Positions 27,571 to 36,651 of a stretch of DNA of 64,000 bases are shown here, piece by piece (position 1 is the first letter of the stretch; every line of letters starts with the position of its first letter). Position numbers and translations under genes: made by a program. Source of the DNA: Clostridia bacterium. Its GTDB lineage: Bacteria > Bacillota > Clostridia > Oscillospirales > CAG-272. The stretch spans positions 1-64,000 of the forward strand of contig JAFXFN010000033.1 of NCBI GenBank assembly GCA_017520505.1. Direction: 5' to 3'. Below the pieces are notes generated by a model that saw only the letters and a program-made list of their open reading frames with translations, was not told the origin of the DNA and searched no databases.

Positions 27571-27765
27571 TCAGGTTTCGCTCTTCTTCTGCTGAAGAAC
27601 CGTCATAACTCTTGCGATGTTACGCTTTGTTTCCGGGATCTTGTTGGGGTTATCCAACTGGTTGATCGAATGCTGGAAACGGAGACGGAATAATTCATCT
27701 TTAAGATCCTTAAGCTCTTTGTTAAGCTCTTCAACAGTCAATTTTGTAAGTTCTGCTGCTTTCAT
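27571..27765 (-). CDS. rpmC: 50S ribosomal protein L29
   Basis: 64 residues, two-helix protein: [20 protein letters not shown] and [19 protein letters not shown] with a basic end. Situated near the peptide exit tunnel. Five bases after rplP. Confidence 0.97.
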   Translation of the reverse strand: MKAAELTKLTVEELNKELKDLKDELFRLRFQHSINQLDNPNKIPETKRNIARVMTVLQQKKSET

Positions 27766-27770
27766 TTGAA

Positions 27771-28196
27771 TTATACCTCCTCACTTGCGATTTCTTTTTT
27801 AACGAACTTTGTCTTGATAGGAAGCTTGTGGCTTGCAAGACGCATAGCTTCACGAGCAACTTCTTCAGAAACGCCGTCCATTTCGAACATAACTCTACCG
27901 GGCTTAACAACTGCTACCCAGTATTCAGGTGAACCCTTACCGGAACCCATTCGAGTTTCAGCGGGCTTTTCTGTAATAGGCTTATCGGGGAATATCTTGA
28001 TCCAAACCTTACCGCCACGGCGGATGTAACGTGTCATCGCGATACGGGCTGCTTCGATCTGGTTAGATGTGATCCATGCGGATTCAAGGGCCTGCAAACC
28101 GAATGTACCGTTGGAGACTGTGTTGCCTCTCATCGCTTTGCCCTTGAGTCTGCCTCTCTGGACACGTCTGTATTTAACTCTCTTAGGCATTAACAT
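27771..28196 (-). CDS. rplP: 50S ribosomal protein L16
   Basis: 141 residues. [20 protein letters not shown] at the start, [20 protein letters not shown], and [20 protein letters not shown]. The ATG at 28194-28196 was chosen because AAGGAGGG lies 9 bases upstream and homology begins there. It overlaps the last 14 bases of rpsC, so the two are translationally coupled. Confidence 0.96.
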   Translation of the reverse strand: MLMPKRVKYRRVQRGRLKGKAMRGNTVSNGTFGLQALESAWITSNQIEAARIAMTRYIRRGGKVWIKIFPDKPITEKPAETRMGSGKGSPEYWVAVVKPGRVMFEMDGVSEEVAREAMRLASHKLPIKTKFVKKEIASEEV

Positions 28197-28947
28197 TGCG
28201 GCGTCCCTCCTTGTTGTGGGGTCTATCCTGTCTGTTATCACGTCTGCCGTGATTGTCGCGTCTGTCACCACGTCTGTCGCGTCTGTCGCGGCGGTCGTAA
28301 TCACGTTCACGCTTTACATCGGCGAGAACCTCACCTCTGTATATCCAAACCTTAACACCGATCTTACCGTATGTGGTATTTGCTTCAAAGAAGCCGTAGT
28401 CGATGTCTGCACGAAGTGTCTGCAGCGGAATTGTACCCTCATGATAGTGCTCTGTACGAGCGATTTCTGCTCCACCGAGACGGCCGGAGCAAGCGATCTT
28501 GATACCCTTTGCGCCGAGCTTCATTGTTCTGCCGATAGCCATCTTCATAGCACGGCGGAATGAAATTCTGCGTTCGAGCTGTGAGCAGATGTTTTCTGCA
28601 ACGAGCTGAGCATCAAGGTCAGGCTGTCTTACTTCGATAACGTTCACAAGAACTTCTTTATCTGTAAGCTTCTTAAGCTGTTCTTTCAGCTTTTCCATTT
28701 CTGCGCCGCCGCGTCCGATTACCATACCGGGCTTAGCACAGTGGATGATTATTCTGATATATTTGTCGCCGCGTTCGATCTCAATACGGGGAACGCCAGC
28801 GGGCTGAAGCTGCTTCTTGAGGAATTCTCTGATGTTGTAGTCAGAAACGAGTGTATCACCGAATTCTTTATCGGATACGAACCATCTGGAATCCCATTTC
28901 TTTATAACTCCCACACGAAGGCCGTGGGGATTTACTTTCTGTCCCAT
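28183..28947 (-). CDS. rpsC: 30S ribosomal protein S3 with Arg/Asp-rich tail
   Basis: 254 residues. Starts [22 protein letters not shown] domain with [16 protein letters not shown] near residue 77. Conserved C-terminal half through [17 protein letters not shown] near 213. The last 40 residues are a low-complexity extension ([14 protein letters not shown] and similar) encoded by short tandem repeats. S3 lines the mRNA entry tunnel and has helicase-linked activity there. Confidence 0.97.
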   Translation of the reverse strand: MGQKVNPHGLRVGVIKKWDSRWFVSDKEFGDTLVSDYNIREFLKKQLQPAGVPRIEIERGDKYIRIIIHCAKPGMVIGRGGAEMEKLKEQLKKLTDKEVLVNVIEVRQPDLDAQLVAENICSQLERRISFRRAMKMAIGRTMKLGAKGIKIACSGRLGGAEIARTEHYHEGTIPLQTLRADIDYGFFEANTTYGKIGVKVWIYRGEVLADVKRERDYDRRDRRDRRGDRRDNHGRRDNRQDRPHNKEGRRNVNA

Positions 28948-28973
28948 TTTTCGTCTTACCTCCTTTTACAAGA

Positions 28974-29321
28974 TTAGTTCTTTTCCGCTACCGCGATGGT
29001 AACGTGGCTTGTTCTTTTAAGGATTCTGTTTGCTCTGCCCTGTGCTCTGGGTCTTATTCTCTTGAGCGTGGGGCCGGGGCATACGAAACACTCTGTAACA
29101 TAGAGCTTTTCGGGATCCATATTGAAGTTGTGCTCAGCGTTTGCAACTGCACTCTTCAAAAGCTTTATAAGATACTCGCTTGCGCTCTTGGGTGTGTTAT
29201 TGAGAATCGCCATTGCTGTGTCTACCTTCTTGCCTCTGATGAGGTCGAGGACGATGCAGACCTTACGGGGCGATATTCTTGCGTATCTCAGGTACGCTTT
29301 AGCTGTCTTGTTAGCTTCCAT
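28974..29321 (-). CDS. rplV: 50S ribosomal protein L22
   Basis: 115 residues. [20 protein letters not shown] at the start, the beta-hairpin that reaches the exit tunnel around [20 protein letters not shown]. Standard position rpsS-rplV-rpsC. Confidence 0.98.
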   Translation of the reverse strand: MEANKTAKAYLRYARISPRKVCIVLDLIRGKKVDTAMAILNNTPKSASEYLIKLLKSAVANAEHNFNMDPEKLYVTECFVCPGPTLKRIRPRAQGRANRILKRTSHVTIAVAEKN

Positions 29322-29338
29322 GATATTGCCTCCTTCAA

Positions 29339-29620
29339 TTATTTACCGTTATTGGATGTCTTGGAGCCTGCGTGTCCTTTGAAGGTTCTGGTGGGAGCAA
29401 ACTCACCGAGCTTGTGACCTACCATATCTTCTGTTACGAATACGGGAACGTGCTTCCTGCCGTCGTGTACGGCAATTGTGTGTCCTACAAATTCAGGATA
29501 AATAGTGGAAGCGCGCGACCATGTTTTAAGAACCTGTTTGTTGCCTTTTTCGTTCATGGCTTCGATTCTTGCAAAGAGTTTTTCTTCAACGTAAGGTGCT
29601 TTCTTTGAACTTCTGCTCAT
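29339..29620 (-). CDS. rpsS: 30S ribosomal protein S19
   Basis: 93 residues. [40 protein letters not shown] and [15 protein letters not shown] are family blocks. 30S head, partner of S13. Confidence 0.98.
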   Translation of the reverse strand: MSRSSKKAPYVEEKLFARIEAMNEKGNKQVLKTWSRASTIYPEFVGHTIAVHDGRKHVPVFVTEDMVGHKLGEFAPTRTFKGHAGSKTSNNGK

Positions 29621-29638
29621 CTTTACTTCCTCCTATCC

Positions 29639-30469
29639 TTATTTGCCGTTACGATGCTTTGCTATAAACTGTTCTGTTCTCGACTTCTTGTTTCTTGTCT
29701 TCAAGCCGAGTGCAGGTTTACCCCAGGGGGTAACAGGGCCGGAACGACCGATAGGTGAACGTCCTTCACCACCACCGTGAGGGTGATCGCAGGGGTTCAT
29801 GACAGAACCTCTAACTGTAGGACGGATACCCTTGTGACGTGTTTTACCGGCTTTACCGAGTTTAATATTTTCATGCTCCAAGTTGCCTACCTGGCCCACT
29901 GTCGCTTTGCAGTTGAGGCGAACGTAACGCATCTCACCGCTGGGAAGACGAACGAGTGCCATGCCGTTTTCCTTGGACATGAGCTGAGCTGCAGTACCTG
30001 CAGATCTTACGAGCTGAGCGCCCTTGCCGGGATAAAGCTCGATGTTGTAAATGAATGTACCCGTAGGAATACAGGAGATGGGAAGTGTGTTACCGGGCTT
30101 GATATCAGCTGTTTCGCCGGAGTAGATAACGTCACCTACTTTAAGACCGACGGGAGCAATGATGTAAGCCTTCTTGCCGCCTTCGTATTCGATAAGCGCG
30201 ATATACGCTGTTCTGTTAGGGTCATATTCGATAGCGAGAACTGTTGCGGGTGCATCGTTCTGACGCTTGAAATCGATAATTCTGTACTTGATCTTGTTGC
30301 CGCCGCCTCTGTGACGAACAGTGATCTTACCGTAGCTGTTACGGCCTGCGTGCTTTTTCTTTGTAAAAATAAGACTTTTTTCGGGTGACTTCTTTGTGAT
30401 CTCCTCAAATGAAGGAGTGGTCATCTGTCTTCTACCCGGAGTAGTCGGTTTATATGTTTTTACTGCCAT
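29639..30469 (-). CDS. rplB: 50S ribosomal protein L2
   Basis: 276 residues, full length. [20 protein letters not shown], and the C-terminal [19 protein letters not shown] with the His near the peptidyl transferase region. Essential for subunit association. Confidence 0.98.
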   Translation of the reverse strand: MAVKTYKPTTPGRRQMTTPSFEEITKKSPEKSLIFTKKKHAGRNSYGKITVRHRGGGNKIKYRIIDFKRQNDAPATVLAIEYDPNRTAYIALIEYEGGKKAYIIAPVGLKVGDVIYSGETADIKPGNTLPISCIPTGTFIYNIELYPGKGAQLVRSAGTAAQLMSKENGMALVRLPSGEMRYVRLNCKATVGQVGNLEHENIKLGKAGKTRHKGIRPTVRGSVMNPCDHPHGGGEGRSPIGRSGPVTPWGKPALGLKTRNKKSRTEQFIAKHRNGK

Positions 30470-30484
30470 TGCCGCTTACCTCCA

Positions 30485-30778
30485 TTACATAAGACCGTCA
30501 AAGAACTCGATCGTCTTGGAGTCAGCAGCGAGTGTAACGATCGCCTTCTTCCAAGTGCGTGTGTAACCGGAGTGTACACCGAGTCTCTTCGGTTTTTTCT
30601 TTACGTTGATTGTGTTGACAGATGCAACATCTACCTTAAAAAGTTCTTCAACCGCTGCTGCGATCTCAGACTTTGTAGCTGTGCGAAGTACTTCGAAAAC
30701 ATACTTCTTTTCAGCAGCCATAGACATTGAAGCTTCCGTAACTATAGGACGGATGATTATATCGTATGATGTTTTCAT
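30485..30778 (-). CDS. rplW: 50S ribosomal protein L23
   Basis: 97 residues. IIRPIVTEASMSMAAEKKYV and VNTINVKKKPKRLGVHSGYT. Docking site for trigger factor and SRP at the tunnel exit. Its ATG overlaps the rplD stop by one base. Confidence 0.98.
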   Translation of the reverse strand: MKTSYDIIIRPIVTEASMSMAAEKKYVFEVLRTATKSEIAAAVEELFKVDVASVNTINVKKKPKRLGVHSGYTRTWKKAIVTLAADSKTIEFFDGLM

Positions 30779-31401
30779 TATGCGTACACCTCCGAAATTT
30801 TCTCGGCTGCTGCCTTAGCAACTATAAATGTATCGCAGTTAAGGATATCGTATACATTTATTGTGTTTACCTGAGCCGTCTTAACGCCGGGTATGTTCGC
30901 AAAGCTCTTTACAACCTTTTCATCGTTGCTGTCAAGAACAACAAGTGCCTTCTTACCTGCGTTTACTGCTGCAAGCATTGCAACCATTGTCTTTGTCTTG
31001 AACGCATCTGTTGCGATCTTATCAACGATAACGAGCTCATTGTCGATTGCTTTAGAAGAGATTGCGCTCTGCATAGCCAATTTTTTAACCTTCTTGTTAA
31101 GGTCGATGCGGTACTTTCTGGGCTTAGGACCGAGAGCTATACCGCCGTGTGTCCACTGGGGTGAACGTGTGGAACCCTGTCTTGCACGACCTGTTCCCTT
31201 CTGCTTCCAAGGCTTGATACCGCCGCCGGAAACCTCTGTACGTGTGAGAGTTGACTGTGTACCCTGTCTCTGGTTCATAAGGTACGCGCGGACAGCTGCG
31301 TGAAGTACCGCTGCATTGGGCTCGCAAGCATATACTGCTGCGGAAAGCTCAACTTCGCCGACATTCTTACCAGCCATGTCTACTACATTGAAATTAGCCA
31401 T
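30778..31401 (-). CDS. rplD: 50S ribosomal protein L4
   Basis: 207 residues. Tunnel-loop block GGGIKPWKQKGTGRARQGST near residue 60 and GPKPRKYRIDLNKKVKKLA. L4 autoregulates the S10 operon in E. coli. Whether it does so here cannot be told from sequence. The stop and the rplW start share a base. Confidence 0.98.
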   Translation of the reverse strand: MANFNVVDMAGKNVGEVELSAAVYACEPNAAVLHAAVRAYLMNQRQGTQSTLTRTEVSGGGIKPWKQKGTGRARQGSTRSPQWTHGGIALGPKPRKYRIDLNKKVKKLAMQSAISSKAIDNELVIVDKIATDAFKTKTMVAMLAAVNAGKKALVVLDSNDEKVVKSFANIPGVKTAQVNTINVYDILNCDTFIVAKAAAEKISEVYA

Positions 31402-31419
31402 TGTTTATATCCTCCTCTC

Positions 31420-32049
31420 TCACTTGCATGTGCTGCGAACGAACACGATACCGCCGCGTGCACCGGGGATAGCACCCTTAACAGCGATGATGTTCTTCTC
31501 AGCGTCGATCTTTACGATGTCGAGGTTAAGGATCGTAACCTGTTCTGCACCGTACTGACCTGCCATTTTCTTGTTTTTGAATATTCTCGAAGGGCTGGAG
31601 TTAGCACCCATTGAACCCGCCTGGCGGTGAACAGGGCCGACACCGTGTGTCATTCTGAGTCTGTGGCAGCCCCATCTCTTGATAACGCCGCTGAATCCGT
31701 GACCCTTGGAAATACCTGTCACGTCAACTCTTTCGCCTGCTTCGAATGTTTCTGCTGTGATTATATCACCAACGTTGATATTTGAAATATCATCAAGTCT
31801 GAATTCCTTCAGATGTCTCTTGGGCGCTACGCCCGCCTTTTTGAAGTGTCCCTTTTCAGGCTTTGTGAGGTGCTTGTCCTTAACATCCTCAAAGCCCATC
31901 TGAACAGCGTCATAGCCGTCTGTTTCAACAGTTTTCTTCTGTGCAACAACACAGGGACCGGCTTCAATTACAGTTACCGGAATTACCTTTCCGGATTCGT
32001 CGAAGATCTGTGTCATACCGATCTTCTTACCAATAATAGCCTTTTTCAT
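31420..32049 (-). CDS. rplC: 50S ribosomal protein L3
   Basis: 209 residues. [20 protein letters not shown] at the start, the extension near the peptidyl transferase centre with [20 protein letters not shown]. The second of two adjacent ATG codons (32047-32049) was taken as start because AGGAGG directly abuts the first. Confidence 0.97.
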   Translation of the reverse strand: MKKAIIGKKIGMTQIFDESGKVIPVTVIEAGPCVVAQKKTVETDGYDAVQMGFEDVKDKHLTKPEKGHFKKAGVAPKRHLKEFRLDDISNINVGDIITAETFEAGERVDVTGISKGHGFSGVIKRWGCHRLRMTHGVGPVHRQAGSMGANSSPSRIFKNKKMAGQYGAEQVTILNLDIVKIDAEKNIIAVKGAIPGARGGIVFVRSTCK

Positions 32050-32124
32050 TTTCATCCTCCTGTAGGTTATTGGTTGGAGGCTTTTTCGCCGCCAACATGA
32101 CCACGTGTCGTCCTCATATCAAGA

Positions 32125-32433
32125 TTATAACTTGATCTCGATTTCAACGCCGGCCGGAAGTTCGAGCTTAGTAAGAGCGTCAACTGTGTCCTTAGTGGGC
32201 TTTATGACGTCAATAAGTCTCTTGTGGGTTCTCATTTCAAACTGTTCGCGGGCATCCTTATATTTGTGTACCGCACGAAGAATTGTAACGATCTCACGTT
32301 CTGTGGGCAACGGAATGGGGCCCGACACCGCAGAACCTGTTCTCTTTGCTGTTTCAACTATCTTTGCAGCAGCTGCATCAGCAAGAGCGTGTTCGTAACT
32401 TTTCAGTCTGATTCTGATCTTTTCTTTCGCCAT
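32125..32433 (-). CDS. rpsJ: 30S ribosomal protein S10
   Basis: 102 residues. [40 protein letters not shown] and [20 protein letters not shown]. First gene of the supercluster, and also a NusG/NusE partner in antitermination. AAAGGAGG is 8 bases from the ATG. Preceded by a 320-nt leader. Confidence 0.98.
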   Translation of the reverse strand: MAKEKIRIRLKSYEHALADAAAAKIVETAKRTGSAVSGPIPLPTEREIVTILRAVHKYKDAREQFEMRTHKRLIDVIKPTKDTVDALTKLELPAGVEIEIKL

Positions 32434-32723
32434 TTGGTTTTTCCTCCTTTTAAAACTTGTGGGTGATTTAAAAGGGCTTTCAAAATTTCAAAACACGACT
32501 CCGGGTGTTTCACCCGTCTCCCTAATAAAATCCGGAACACCAACAAACGATAATTCCGGAAAATTCGGCAGATAAAGTCAAGCTTTCGGATTGCCGCCGT
32601 AGCAGAATAACAAACGGCGGAATATCCCGTGACTTTCCCGTGTCTTTTCATTTTTCCTATCGCCCGGTTAAAAATCGGACATACTCTGCGGAAATTCCCT
32701 ATGCAGAAACTTGCGTTTCTCAT
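32403..32723 (-). CDS. Possible leader ORF overlapping rpsJ
   Basis: A 106-codon frame starts at an ATG 5 bases after GGGAGG and about 30 bases after the predicted transcription start. It runs uninterrupted through the whole S10 leader and ends 31 bases inside rpsJ. The product would be basic and Cys/Arg-rich ([20 protein letters not shown] at the start) and resembles no known protein. It may be translated in a regulatory way, or be a chance opening over structured RNA. Only the start signals argue for it. Confidence 0.3.
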   Translation of the reverse strand: MRNASFCIGNFRRVCPIFNRAIGKMKRHGKVTGYSAVCYSATAAIRKLDFICRIFRNYRLLVFRILLGRRVKHPESCFEILKALLNHPQVLKGGKTKWRKKRSESD

Positions 32724-32753
32724 AGCCACCTCCCGCTTCATCGCACATCAAGC
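32434..32753 (-). promoter_or_regulatory. S10 operon leader RNA
   Basis: The 5-prime UTR between the promoter and rpsJ. Read on the minus strand it can form three GC-rich hairpins: CCGCCGT...ACGGCGG (32594-32620), a 7-bp TCCGGAA...TTCCGGA hairpin (32531-32560) and CGGGTG-AAA-CACCCG (32502-32516). None is followed by a clear U run. Ribosomal protein feedback on such leaders is established in other bacteria. The ligand here is unknown. Confidence 0.6.
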
Positions 32754-32759
32754 AGAGAG

Positions 32760-32788
32760 ATTATAACATATATAAGAGTGTATGTCAA
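32760..32788 (-). promoter_or_regulatory. Consensus promoter of the ribosomal protein supercluster
   Basis: Read on the minus strand: TTGACA, exactly 17 bp, TATAAT, both hexamers perfect. Predicted start about 32753. Confidence 0.93.
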
Positions 32789-32789
32789 C

Positions 32790-33160
32790 ACATTGCTTAT
32801 ACAAAGTTATGAATTAATTGTAAATTTTAGCCATTTTCTGCTTGTTTCGCTGAAATAACATATAATGAAGGTATTTATAATACATTATATATATTACTCG
32901 GTATATAATACTCGCACTTTCACACAGCTTCTCCGTCTTTTAAGCGAAAAAACACTGAAATTAAAGCAGAAATCGTTGCAGAACCAATATATTAAAAATA
33001 TAGCTGAGTAAATAACAATAATTAAAATACGTTTAACAGATTTAAAATAAAAAGAATTAGAATATTAGCCATTTCTAGAAGGAAAAACTAAACAAGATTT
33101 AATAAGATTGACTATTATGTTGGAACATTTGATATAATATTTTACAGCAATTTAAATTAA
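32790..33160. other. AT-rich gene-free stretch
   Basis: About 370 bases between the S10 promoter and the lipoprotein terminator. Very AT-rich, with several TATAAT-like hexamers but no well-spaced promoter and no reading frame with start signals. I see no repeat or RNA structure of note. It may serve as upstream promoter (UP-element-like) DNA close to 32790. Confidence 0.5.
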
Positions 33161-33162
33161 TT

Positions 33163-33202
33163 AAAAACAAAAACACGGAATACATTCCGTGTTTTTGTTT
33201 TG
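33163..33202 (-). terminator. Terminator after the lipoprotein gene
   Basis: A long near-perfect stem (about 18 bp, AAAACACGGAAT complemented by ATTCCGTGTTTT, very small loop) with A/T runs on both sides, directly downstream of the minus-strand stop at 33207. Confidence 0.85.
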
Positions 33203-33206
33203 GGTG

Positions 33207-33950
33207 CTATGACTCGTGGTGTATTCGTATGTATACATAGCCACCGTCACATTGAAAGTAAAAAAATTGTTCGTCTCCTAATGCTGCGATAAAACGATAT
33301 TCTTCACATGTGACAGTATATCCATACTCCTCAAATGATTCAACATATGCTTTCATAGCTACTGTGACATCCTCAAGATTTTTAATGGATATCATTTTGA
33401 AATTTTTAAGTTCGAAATCAGATGAAGTTAATTTTCTGCTACGCCAATCAGCCTCTTCATCGCTGAAAGGCAATGGTATTGGAAGCAGTCTCTCAAAACC
33501 ATGTTTTCCCCATTCGGAATAATCCACTGAGGGATCTTCTATTGGGGCAGTAGTTACCGGAGCCGTTGTGGTATCTTCCACGGGCTTCGTTGTCGGAGCT
33601 TTCGTGGTATCTTCCGCGGGAGCTGTTGTCGGAGCTTTTGTGGTATCATCCGCAGGGGCTTTCGTTTCGGGGGCCGCAGTATCTTCTGCGGGTACTTCCG
33701 TTTCTTCGGGTTCTGCAGTATCTTCTGCAGGCTCATTCGTTCCTGCGGGTTCGTCCGCAGAATCTTCGATAGATGTATTTGTTTCAGCAAGTTCTTCCGT
33801 TATATGATCTGAAGCGGATTCAGGTGCTGTCGCAGGAGCAGTTGAAATCTCCTCCGTCGTGTTCTCGCCCTCATCTTCGTTACACGCAATAAATGTAAAC
33901 GCCATAGTGAAAACGAGAATAACTGAAATAATTAATTTGATAGACTTCAT
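33207..33950 (-). CDS. Lipoprotein with Thr/Pro/Ala/Glu repeat stalk
   Basis: 247 residues from the ATG at 33950, which follows GGAGG by 10 bases. A lipoprotein signal ends in TFIAC, so Cys22 or so would be lipidated and the protein anchored outside the membrane. About residues 25-145 are a low-complexity stalk with repeats of the type PAEDTTKAPTT and EDTAEPEETEVP. The last 100 residues are globular (WGKHGFERLLPIPLPFSDEE, then SFEEYGYTVTCEEYRF) and of no family I recognise. Stalk length may vary by repeat slippage. Single gene with its own promoter and terminator. Confidence 0.8.
   Translation of the reverse strand: MKSIKLIISVILVFTMAFTFIACNEDEGENTTEEISTAPATAPESASDHITEELAETNTSIEDSADEPAGTNEPAEDTAEPEETEVPAEDTAAPETKAPADDTTKAPTTAPAEDTTKAPTTKPVEDTTTAPVTTAPIEDPSVDYSEWGKHGFERLLPIPLPFSDEEADWRSRKLTSSDFELKNFKMISIKNLEDVTVAMKAYVESFEEYGYTVTCEEYRFIAALGDEQFFYFQCDGGYVYIRIHHES
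33560..33810. repeat. Degenerate tandem repeats inside the lipoprotein gene
   Basis: Imperfect repeat units of about 42 bases, built on GTGGTATCTTCC and GCAGTATCTTCTGC on the plus strand, encode the acidic Thr/Pro stalk. They produce long chance frames on the plus strand that should be ignored. Confidence 0.7.
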
Positions 33951-34029
33951 AATCGTATATCCTCCAATGTAATAAATTAATAACACTTACGGTGAGTATC
34001 TCCGAAGCTGAATTTTTACCGCAGGTTCC

Positions 34030-34058
34030 AATATACCACAAATTTTCCCAAAAATCAA
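34030..34058 (-). promoter_or_regulatory. Promoter of the lipoprotein gene
   Basis: Minus strand TTGATT, 17 bp, TATATT, ending 79 bases before the ATG. Confidence 0.7.
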
Positions 34059-34130
34059 CCCTTGATTGTTTTTTTAAACCATAAATTGCTTTAATAATAC
34101 CCCGAAATGTGATTATTTTTGTCATAATGC

Positions 34131-34159
34131 TTGAATATCGATAAAAAATATGGTACAAT
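34131..34159 (+). promoter_or_regulatory. Promoter of the HAD/DUF2975/XRE operon
   Basis: TTGAAT, 17 bp, TACAAT, 51 bases before the ATG at 34211. A small GCGGT/ACCGC hairpin (34173-34187) lies in the 5-prime UTR ahead of CGGAGGT. Confidence 0.72.
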
Positions 34160-34210
34160 ACCTCCGTAATAAGCGGTTTTTTACCGCAATTTTATCTCGG
34201 AGGTAGAAAT

Positions 34211-35044
34211 ATGATACCGATAGTTGCTATTATGTATGACTTTGATAAAACCCTTTCCCCCCGTGATATGCAGGAATATGCATTTATTCCCGGTGTAGGA
34301 ATGACGGGTGCTGAATTCTGGTCGAAGTGCAATTATATAATGCGTACAAACGGCATGGACTCGATTCTTGCGTATATGTACTGTATGATAGAGGAATCCA
34401 AAAAGCACAACCTCAAATTGAGCCGCGAGGAATTCAGAAAGCAGGGCAAGGACGTCGTTCTGTTCGACGGTGTGGAGGATTGGTTTGACCGTATAACGAA
34501 ATACGGCGAAGAACACGGAGTTCAGATCGAGCACTACGTTATCTCCTCAGGTCTTAAAGAGATCATCGAGGGCACCCCCATCGCCGACTGCTTCAAGGAA
34601 ATATACGCCTGCGAATTTATGTACAATGAGGACGGCGAGGCTATCTGGCCCGCAATGGCAGTTAACTACACAAGTAAAACGCAGTTCGTTTACAGAATCA
34701 ACAAGGGTGTGCTTGACGTAACGAAGCACGACGACCTTAACGATTCCATTCCCGATGAACAGAAGCGTATTTCCCTTTCAAATATGATCTACATCGGCGA
34801 CGGTCTTTCAGACGTTCCCTGTATGAAGCTTGTAAAGACAAGCGGCGGTCACTCCGTTGCGGTATATCAGGACAAAAAGGATCAGGCTGTGACACTTCTC
34901 AAGCAAGGCAGAGTAAGCTATATTGCCCACACCGACTACCGTGAGGGAAGCAAGCTTGACACCACGATCAAGGCGATCATCGACCAGATCAAGGCGACAA
35001 ACGTAACAAAAGAAATATACAAAAAGGATATTGCGGAGAACTGA
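34211..35044 (+). CDS. HAD family phosphatase
   Basis: 277 residues. HAD motif I is MYDFDKTLSPRDM near residue 9, motif II is YVISSGLKEII near 113, and motif III/IV is MIYIGDGLSDVPCMKLV near 196. It most resembles the PF12710 type (phosphoserine phosphatase-like). Cytoplasmic. Substrate unknown. The TGA stop overlaps the next start (TGATG), coupling it to a DUF2975 membrane protein. Confidence 0.85.
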   Translation: MIPIVAIMYDFDKTLSPRDMQEYAFIPGVGMTGAEFWSKCNYIMRTNGMDSILAYMYCMIEESKKHNLKLSREEFRKQGKDVVLFDGVEDWFDRITKYGEEHGVQIEHYVISSGLKEIIEGTPIADCFKEIYACEFMYNEDGEAIWPAMAVNYTSKTQFVYRINKGVLDVTKHDDLNDSIPDEQKRISLSNMIYIGDGLSDVPCMKLVKTSGGHSVAVYQDKKDQAVTLLKQGRVSYIAHTDYREGSKLDTTIKAIIDQIKATNVTKEIYKKDIAEN

Positions 35045-35508
35045 TGATGAAAAACGTCTGGAACAGATACAAATCTTTGGCACTTTCCTATGTTCTCATC
35101 AAGGGAATGCTCGCTTTAATAATCATTTTCGCAGTAGCGTTACCTTTTCTGTCGCAGATGTACTGCGACACACTCGTTGCACAAACCGCTGACAAGATAA
35201 AAATACCGCTTATCGTTTCGCTCTACGTTGCAACAGTTCCCGTGTTTCTTGCCGTGCTTTCGCTTGACAGACTTCTTTCAAACATAAAAAAAGACGTCGT
35301 CTTTGACAGAGCGAACGTCAAGTATTTACGCCATATTTCGTGGTGCTGTTATTTCGCGGGTGCTGTGTTTGTATTTTTGGGATTTTACATTTTCCTCTCG
35401 TTCATCATTGCAATAGCGGCAATATTTTTCGGGCTTATCATCCGCGTGGTGAAAAATCTGTTTTGCGAAGCAGTGGAAATAAAGTCCGAAAACGATCTTA
35501 CGATATAG
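35044..35508 (+). CDS. DUF2975 membrane protein
   Basis: 154 residues with about four hydrophobic helices (roughly 18-38, 55-75, 98-118 and 120-142). Between the second and third is a DRLLSNIKKDVVFDRANVKYLRHISW block typical of DUF2975. This family is commonly encoded next to a very small XRE regulator (YoaS/YozG in Bacillus), as here with 9 bases between them. Function is not established; a membrane sensor or target of the regulator is plausible. Confidence 0.85.
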   Translation: MMKNVWNRYKSLALSYVLIKGMLALIIIFAVALPFLSQMYCDTLVAQTADKIKIPLIVSLYVATVPVFLAVLSLDRLLSNIKKDVVFDRANVKYLRHISWCCYFAGAVFVFLGFYIFLSFIIAIAAIFFGLIIRVVKNLFCEAVEIKSENDLTI

Positions 35509-35517
35509 GAGGACGAA

Positions 35518-35754
35518 ATGCCCATAATTGTAAATGTCGACGTTATGCTTGCAAAGCGCAAGATGTCCTCAGGTACACTTGCTTCAAGAGTAGGTATAAC
35601 TCAAGCAAATCTTTCAATACTCAAAACAAACAAGGCAAAGGCGATCCGCTTTTCAACGCTTGAAGCAATATGCAGAGAGCTGAAGTGTCAGCCGGGTGAC
35701 ATTCTTGAATACGCAGAGGATGACGGCGAAAATTCAGAAATCGAGTCCAAATAA
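35518..35754 (+). CDS. Small XRE-family HTH regulator (YozG-like)
   Basis: 78 residues, nearly all one helix-turn-helix: VDVMLAKRKMSSGTLASRVG, then ITQANLSILKTNKAKAIRFS and LEAICRELKCQPGDILEY. Pairs with the preceding DUF2975 protein. Its last 21 bases overlap the end of the convergent radical SAM gene, with no terminator between them. Confidence 0.9.
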   Translation: MPIIVNVDVMLAKRKMSSGTLASRVGITQANLSILKTNKAKAIRFSTLEAICRELKCQPGDILEYAEDDGENSEIESK

Positions 35755-36618
35755 GTCAAATTCAGGGGTATATACGGACGTATCTGCCCCTTTATCCTGA
35801 GAAAAACCGTGAAAACCGAGGTTTCTTGCCTCATTTTCCACTTTATTGAATTCATGCGTTGTAAGCTTGCGGTTTATTTCCTTATACTCCCCTGCTCTGT
35901 GGCAGGGATAGTATTGACGCATAAGACTCAAAGAATAATCATCAGCACCGAAGCTTTCCTTCAAAAAGCGAAGCACCTTTACCGATTCGTCCGAATGTGA
36001 CGGCAAAATAAGATGGCGGACGATAACACCTTTTTTCATCATTCCGTCATCACCGTACTCCTCTGCCCCTGCAAGCTTCAGCATTTTTTCAAGTGCTTTT
36101 GCAGCATACAAGGGATAGTCCTCTGCATTTGAATATTTCTTTGCAAAGCTCGGCGTCACGTACTTGAAATCGGGTAAAAAAATATCTACGTAACCACGCA
36201 AAAGCTCAAGCGTTTCGGCACTTTCGTAGCCGCCCGTGTTCCAGACAACAGGTATATTCAATTTATCACGGCACAAATCGAGCGCCTCGATTATTTCATA
36301 CGTGTACGGTGTGGGGCTGACAAGATTTATATTTGATGCGCCAAGGTCACGAAGGCGCAAAAATACCTCACTCAAGCGATGTGCATCTGTTTCCATACCG
36401 AAACCGCCATCGCTTATTTTATAATTCTGGCAAAAAACACATTTCAGATTACAGTGTGAAAAAAATACTGTACCTGAACCGTTTTTACCCGATATCGGCG
36501 GTTCTTCCCATAAATGGAGCGATGCTCTGGCAGCCTTGACACCCGACGGCGCTGAACAGAAGCCTTTTGCTTTCGTGCGGTCGACACCGCAATTCCTCGG
36601 ACAAAGATTACAATACAT
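35734..36618 (-). CDS. PflX-like radical SAM protein
   Basis: 294 residues. The radical SAM cluster motif is CNLKCVFC (CxxxCxxC) near residue 56. Extra cysteines at the N-terminus (YCNLCPRNC) and FCSA suggest a second Fe-S site. This fits COG1313, putative pyruvate-formate-lyase-activating relatives of unknown target. Full length. No glycyl radical enzyme is encoded nearby, so activase function is not supported by context. The start is 33 bases from the divergent serine hydrolase gene. Confidence 0.85.
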   Translation of the reverse strand: MYCNLCPRNCGVDRTKAKGFCSAPSGVKAARASLHLWEEPPISGKNGSGTVFFSHCNLKCVFCQNYKISDGGFGMETDAHRLSEVFLRLRDLGASNINLVSPTPYTYEIIEALDLCRDKLNIPVVWNTGGYESAETLELLRGYVDIFLPDFKYVTPSFAKKYSNAEDYPLYAAKALEKMLKLAGAEEYGDDGMMKKGVIVRHLILPSHSDESVKVLRFLKESFGADDYSLSLMRQYYPCHRAGEYKEINRKLTTHEFNKVENEARNLGFHGFSQDKGADTSVYTPEFDLFGLDF

Positions 36619-36651
36619 AAAAAAACTACCATTAAAAATATTTTGTAAATT

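Noticed and set aside
28197..28310. 38-residue N-terminal extension of L16
   Set aside because: It is the rpsC tail read in another frame; the ATG at 28196 has a well-placed AAGGAGGG.
33554..33807. Plus- and minus-strand shadow frames over the lipoprotein repeats
   Set aside because: Tandem repeats keep several frames open by construction; only the lipoprotein frame has start signals and a signal peptide.
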